A DNA stretch of 64,000 nucleotides from Streptomyces sp. NRRL WC-3618 (lineage in GTDB: Bacteria > Actinomycetota > Actinomycetes > Streptomycetales > Streptomycetaceae). The notes below the pieces were generated by a model, which saw only the letters and a program-made list of their open reading frames with translations, had not been told where the DNA came from and did not search any database. Made by a program: the position numbers and the translations under genes. Shown here in pieces: positions 60,670 through 64,000 of the stretch. Position 1 is the first letter of the stretch, and each line of letters opens with the position of its first letter. The DNA lies in contig NZ_LGDW01000237.1 in NCBI RefSeq assembly GCF_001280005.1, positions 1-64,000 of the forward strand. Reading direction: 5' to 3'.

Positions 60670-61506
60670 ATGGCCAATGGTTCACAGCGGCAGGCGGCTT
60701 GGGAGTTCTTCGGAGCGGAGTTGAAGCGACGGAGGGAGGAAGCCGGATTAACTCAGGTGGAGTTGGGGGCGATGGTCTTCATCTCAGGGGGCTACATCGG
60801 GCAGTTCGAGCAGGCGATTCGAAGGCCACAGTTGGATGTGGCGATGCGGATTGACGACGTCCTACAAACCGCTGGTTTTTTCGAACGAACCTGGCGCAAG
60901 CTCATCGACGACAAGCGGTACGCGGATTACTTCGCAGCGGTGGTGGAGCTTGAGCGGACGGCGACAAAGATCTGCGAGTTCGCACCCACGCTCGTACCCG
61001 GCCTGATGCAGACCGCCTCGTACACACGGTCGGTGACGTTGGCGAGCAACCCGTTCGCCACCGACGAGCACATCGAGGAGAAGATCACCGCCCGCATCGA
61101 GCGGGCGCGCATCCTGCACGACGCTACACGGCCCGAGTATTGGGCAATCCTGCACGAGCACGTGCTGCGTATTCCGGTCGGCAGCGCGGCCGAGATGGCC
61201 GAGCAACTGGAGCACATCCTGGAGCTGGTGCGGCAGCGGAAGGTGCTGGTACAGGTCCTGCCGACCTCTGTCGGGGCATACCCCCTCATGGGCCGAATGG
61301 TCAGACTCTTCGAGTTCGAGGACGCACCGCCAACCGCCTATACAGAGGCCGTGTATTCGGGCAACCTGCTGGACGATCCGGCCCTGGTTAAGCGTGTGCA
61401 GGGGGCATACGATCTGCTCAGGGCCGCCGCACTGCCGCCGGAGGCGTCCCTCGCCCTGATCGAGTCGGCGGCGGAGGACCACAGACGATGCGCGCGTACG
61501 ACCTGA
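60670..61506 (+). CDS. XRE regulator with DUF5753 domain (WhiJ-like)
   Basis: This 278-residue protein has an N-terminal XRE helix-turn-helix (residues about 14-70, TQVELGAMVFISGGYIGQFE) and a DUF5753 ligand-binding domain (about 90-270, FAPTLVPGLMQT, ILHEHVLR). Such proteins pair with DUF397 partners and include WhiJ, a developmental regulator. Leu27 is a TTA codon (60748-60750), so translation should depend on bldA. AAGGAGG lies about 13 bases before the ATG. It overlaps the DUF397 gene by 19 bp. GC content is visibly lower than in neighbours, which suggests recent acquisition. Confidence 0.9.
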   Translation: MANGSQRQAAWEFFGAELKRRREEAGLTQVELGAMVFISGGYIGQFEQAIRRPQLDVAMRIDDVLQTAGFFERTWRKLIDDKRYADYFAAVVELERTATKICEFAPTLVPGLMQTASYTRSVTLASNPFATDEHIEEKITARIERARILHDATRPEYWAILHEHVLRIPVGSAAEMAEQLEHILELVRQRKVLVQVLPTSVGAYPLMGRMVRLFEFEDAPPTAYTEAVYSGNLLDDPALVKRVQGAYDLLRAAALPPEASLALIESAAEDHRRCARTT

Positions 61507-61757
61507 GCACTGCCAAGTGGCGCAAAAGCACTTACAGCGACGACAACGGCGGCGACTGCGTCGAGGTAGCGCACGACTTCATCGGCGCCGCCCGCTGGCG
61601 TAAGAGCAGCTACAGCGACGGCAACGGCGGAAACTGCGTCGAAGTAGCCGACGGAGTCCCCGGCATCGTGCCCGTCCGGGACAGCAAGGTCTCGGACGGG
61701 CCCGTACTGCTCGTTGGTGCGCCTGCCTGGGCGGAGTTCATCGGCGCCGTCGTCTGA
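61488..61757 (+). CDS. DUF397 protein with duplicated motif
   Basis: This 89-residue protein has two copies of the DUF397 motif (WRKSTYSDDNGGDCVEVA and WRKSSYSDGNGGNCVEVA), followed by VPVRDSKVSDGPVL. DUF397 proteins work with the XRE partner, often by binding and modulating it. It starts inside the end of that gene, so the pair is coupled. Confidence 0.88.
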   Translation: MRAYDLSTAKWRKSTYSDDNGGDCVEVAHDFIGAARWRKSSYSDGNGGNCVEVADGVPGIVPVRDSKVSDGPVLLVGAPAWAEFIGAVV

Positions 61758-61770
61758 GACGGCGCCGACG

Positions 61771-61791
61771 CACTCCCGCCGTCAGGGAGTG
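61771..61791. terminator. Hairpin between DUF397 gene and protease 3
   Basis: A 7-bp stem CACTCCC/GGGAGTG with a 7-nt loop lies in the 24-bp gap between convergent genes and includes the protease stop codon. Confidence 0.55.
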
Positions 61792-64000
61792 AGCTGCCAG
61801 CGCTGGATGTACCCGACGTCGATCGACGCGTGGTCCTGCACGCGGAGCTTCCACGTGCCGGTGAGAGGCTGGGCCGAGGCGTCGATCGTGAAGGTCTCGT
61901 CGACGTTGTCGGCGGAGCCGCCGCTCTGGTCGAGGAGCGAGTACACGGTGCCGTTGGGGCCGACCAGGTCGACGGTCAGGTCACCGCGGTAGGTGTGGAC
62001 GATGTTGACGTAGACCGAGGTGGTCGCGGAGGCGTTGCCGTCGCGGCCCTCGATGGTGATCGGGGACTCCACGGCACCGGCGTTGTCGGGAATGTCGACG
62101 CGGGTGGAGCTGCCGTAGATGTACGCGATCCGCCAGGTGAACGTGTCCGTGACGGACGCGCCCGTGTCGTCGGTGACCTTGACGGCGACGTCACTGGTGC
62201 CGACGGTGGCCGGTGTCCCGGAGATCAGGCCGCTCGGGCTGAGGGTCAGACCGTCGGGCAGGCCGGTGGCCTCGTAGGTCAGTCCCGCGCCGGAGTTGGT
62301 GGTGTAGGCGTCCACCTGGAGGCTGACCGCCTGGCCGATGCCGCTGGTCTGGTCGGCGACCGGGGCGACGTTGACGCCGAGGGCTATCCGGTTGCCGACG
62401 TTGATGCCGGCCCAGGCGTTGGCGACGGCGAGGTAGGTGGGGCTGTAGGCGCCGAACAGGTCACCCGCCGCCTGGAGGGTGGCGGTGCGGGCGCCCGCGT
62501 AGTCGGTCGACGAGGTCATGTACGTCGTCAGCGCCCGGTACCAGACGGCGGCGGCATTGTCGATGCCGATGCCGGTGACGGCCTGACCGTCGGAGGTCGG
62601 GCTGTCGTAGGCGACGCCGTTGACGGTCTTGGCGCCGCTGCCCTCGGAGAGCAGATAGAAGAAGTGGTTCGCGGGCCCCGAGGAGTAGTGGACGTCGAGG
62701 TTGCCCAGGGACGGGCTCCAACTGTCCGCGGAGGCGCCGTCCTTGGAGGGCTTGTCCATGTAACGCAGCGGAGTGCCGTTGCCGTTGATGTCGATCTTCT
62801 CGCCGACGAGGTAGTCACCGGGGTCGGCGGCGAGGTTCGAGTGAAACTCGACGGCCGCGGCGAAGATGTCGGACGTCGCCTCGTTGAGACCGCCGGACTC
62901 GCCCGCGTAGTCCAGGTTGGCGGTGGCGGCGGTGACACCGTGGCTCATCTCGTGGGCGGCCACGTCGAGGGAGGTCAGCGGGTGCGTGTTGCCCGAGCCG
63001 TCGCCGTAGGTCATGCAGAAGCAGCTGTCCTGCCAGAAGGCGTTGACGTAGCTGCTGCCGTAGTGGGCCCGGCTGTAGGCGGCGACACCGTCGTTGCGGA
63101 TGCCGTTGCGGCCGAAAACGTCCTTGTAGTAGTCCCAGGTGGCGGCGGCACCGAATGCCACGTCAACGCCCGCGGTCTGGCGGTTCGACGGCAGACCGTT
63201 GCCCCAGACATCGTTGTCGTCCGTGAAGAGGGTGCCGGTGCCGGTGGTGCCCTGGTTCAGGTCGTACGTCTTGTGCCCGGCGCGGGCACCGTCGGTGAGC
63301 TGGTACGTCGATCCCGAGAGGGTACTGCCGAGGGGAACCGTGCCGACATACTGGCCGGTGCCTTCGCCGGTGTGCACCTTCTCGGCGGCGAGGAGCTGCT
63401 TGCCCGTGCTCGCGTCGGTGACCACCTGGAGCTCGCTGGGCGTGCCGTCCGGCTGGACGCCCTTGACCACCGTCTCCCAGGCCAGGACCGGCTTGGTCGC
63501 GCCGGCCCAGACGACGAGACGGGGCGCGCGCCCGGTCTCGGTGCCGGTGACGTCGGCGCCCTTCGCGGCGGCGAGTGCCTTGCCGGTGGCGTTGGCCACG
63601 GAGAGCTTCGGGGTGAGGGTCGGCAGCGTGAGAGTCGCCCCGCTCGCCTTGGAAACGGTGGTGCGGTTGCTCTTGACGTGCACGACCAGGTCGCCGCCGA
63701 GGACGGGCAGTCCGGCGTAAGTGCGCTCGTAGCGGGTGTGGGTGGTGCCGTCGGCGTCCTGGATGACGTCCTTGACGACGAGCTTCTCCCGCTCGCCGAG
63801 GGCGAGTTGACGGGCCGTGGCGCCGGAGGCGGTCTGCGCGCTCTTGATCAGCGAGGCGCGACGGGCCGCCGACAGAGGCGCTGCGGCGGCTCCCGCGCGA
63901 GGCACCGCGGTGATCTTGGCCGGTGCCGGGTCGGCCGGGGCCGCGGTCGCGGTGCCGCCGGGAGCCCCCAGGGCGAGCAGGGTGCCGATGGTCGTCAGCG
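61782..64000 (-). CDS. Secreted M4 neutral metalloprotease 3 with Ig and P domains (5' end outside window)
   Basis: The coding frame runs through the right edge: codons upstream of 63905 read a hydrophobic, Ala-rich end of a signal peptide (LLALGAPGGTATAAPA). The start lies outside the window. The propeptide is followed by an M4 domain with HEMSH and GGLNEATSD. Next comes an Ig-like He_PIG domain, and then a P domain (SSTRVDIPDN to the end), like that of proprotein convertases. More than 740 residues are visible. It is a paralogue of protease 2 and points toward it. Confidence 0.9.
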   Translation of the reverse strand, partial: LTTIGTLLALGAPGGTATAAPADPAPAKITAVPRAGAAAAPLSAARRASLIKSAQTASGATARQLALGEREKLVVKDVIQDADGTTHTRYERTYAGLPVLGGDLVVHVKSNRTTVSKASGATLTLPTLTPKLSVANATGKALAAAKGADVTGTETGRAPRLVVWAGATKPVLAWETVVKGVQPDGTPSELQVVTDASTGKQLLAAEKVHTGEGTGQYVGTVPLGSTLSGSTYQLTDGARAGHKTYDLNQGTTGTGTLFTDDNDVWGNGLPSNRQTAGVDVAFGAAATWDYYKDVFGRNGIRNDGVAAYSRAHYGSSYVNAFWQDSCFCMTYGDGSGNTHPLTSLDVAAHEMSHGVTAATANLDYAGESGGLNEATSDIFAAAVEFHSNLAADPGDYLVGEKIDINGNGTPLRYMDKPSKDGASADSWSPSLGNLDVHYSSGPANHFFYLLSEGSGAKTVNGVAYDSPTSDGQAVTGIGIDNAAAVWYRALTTYMTSSTDYAGARTATLQAAGDLFGAYSPTYLAVANAWAGINVGNRIALGVNVAPVADQTSGIGQAVSLQVDAYTTNSGAGLTYEATGLPDGLTLSPSGLISGTPATVGTSDVAVKVTDDTGASVTDTFTWRIAYIYGSSTRVDIPDNAGAVESPITIEGRDGNASATTSVYVNIVHTYRGDLTVDLVGPNGTVYSLLDQSGGSADNVDETFTIDASAQPLTGTWKLRVQDHASIDVGYIQRWQLTP

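Noticed and set aside
1..64000. tRNA or rRNA genes
   Set aside because: I saw no tRNA-like cloverleaf or rRNA sequence in the gaps; a covariance search would be needed to be certain.
1..64000. Insertion sequences, phage genes or att sites
   Set aside because: No transposase, integrase or terminal inverted repeats of an IS were found. The low-GC XRE cluster lacks integration genes.

Overview
The window is chromosomal DNA from a Streptomyces species. The evidence is very high GC, strong third-position GC in every real gene, many GTG starts, GGAGG-type ribosome sites alternating with apparently leaderless starts, rare TTA codons, and typical Streptomyces families (DUF397/XRE pairs, DUF574-type methyltransferases, class F sortase, MmyB-type XRE regulators). 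From memory, not checked, the order flavin reductase, nir genes, ppdK, dus, glyS, znuACB-zur, uppS, recO resembles the S. coelicolor SCO2478-SCO2511 region. Accessory genes are laid between these core blocks.

Layout. 0.1-6.3 kb: a leftward 'ebo' operon (prenyltransferase, sugar-phosphate isomerase, EboA, TatD-like hydrolase, EboE, phosphodiesterase) ending in a hairpin. 6.4-9.8 kb: a gamma-glutamylcyclotransferase-like gene, the first of three M4 metalloproteases, and a SAM methyltransferase. 9.8-14.1 kb: a monooxygenase-fold protein, a lipoprotein, a SoxR-box-controlled flavin reductase (EcaA-like), a surface protein with its class F sortase, and a TauE/SafE permease. 14.3-18.6 kb: assimilatory nitrite reductase operon (FAD reductase, nirB, nirD) behind a GlnR-like site. 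18.7-25.7 kb: small enzymes and hypotheticals, including a second DUF574-type methyltransferase, a cysteine-less isochorismatase-fold protein and a MocR/PdxR regulator. 25.8-28.5 kb: a secreted GH44 glucanase behind a perfect CebR operator. 28.7-36.7 kb: pyruvate phosphate dikinase, a ROK repressor and a divergent pair of alpha-glucan/glucoside enzymes. 36.8-48 kb: an LTA-synthase-like sulfatase-fold protein, tRNA dihydrouridine synthase, two drug exporters, a LuxR-type ATPase regulator, a MEDS-domain protein and an MmyB-type regulator. 48-53.5 kb: glycyl-tRNA synthetase and the Zur-controlled zinc importer with zur itself. 53.6-64 kb: an exporter, then uppS-recO, a VapBC-like pair and a WhiJ/DUF397-like cluster, bracketed by two M4 proteases pointing at each other. 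The last protease runs off the right edge.

How the parts work together. Several units can be assigned a signal from their operators: redox-cycling agents (SoxR box), nitrogen (GlnR-like box), cello-oligosaccharides (CebR box) and zinc (Zur box). Six genes carry a TTA codon (ebo prenyltransferase, methyltransferase 2, isochorismatase-like protein, debranching-enzyme-like protein, LuxR ATPase, WhiJ-like XRE regulator). That is dense for Streptomyces and suggests that much of the accessory content is under bldA developmental control. The window also carries short tandem repeats in or beside genes and copies of one interspersed REP-like element.
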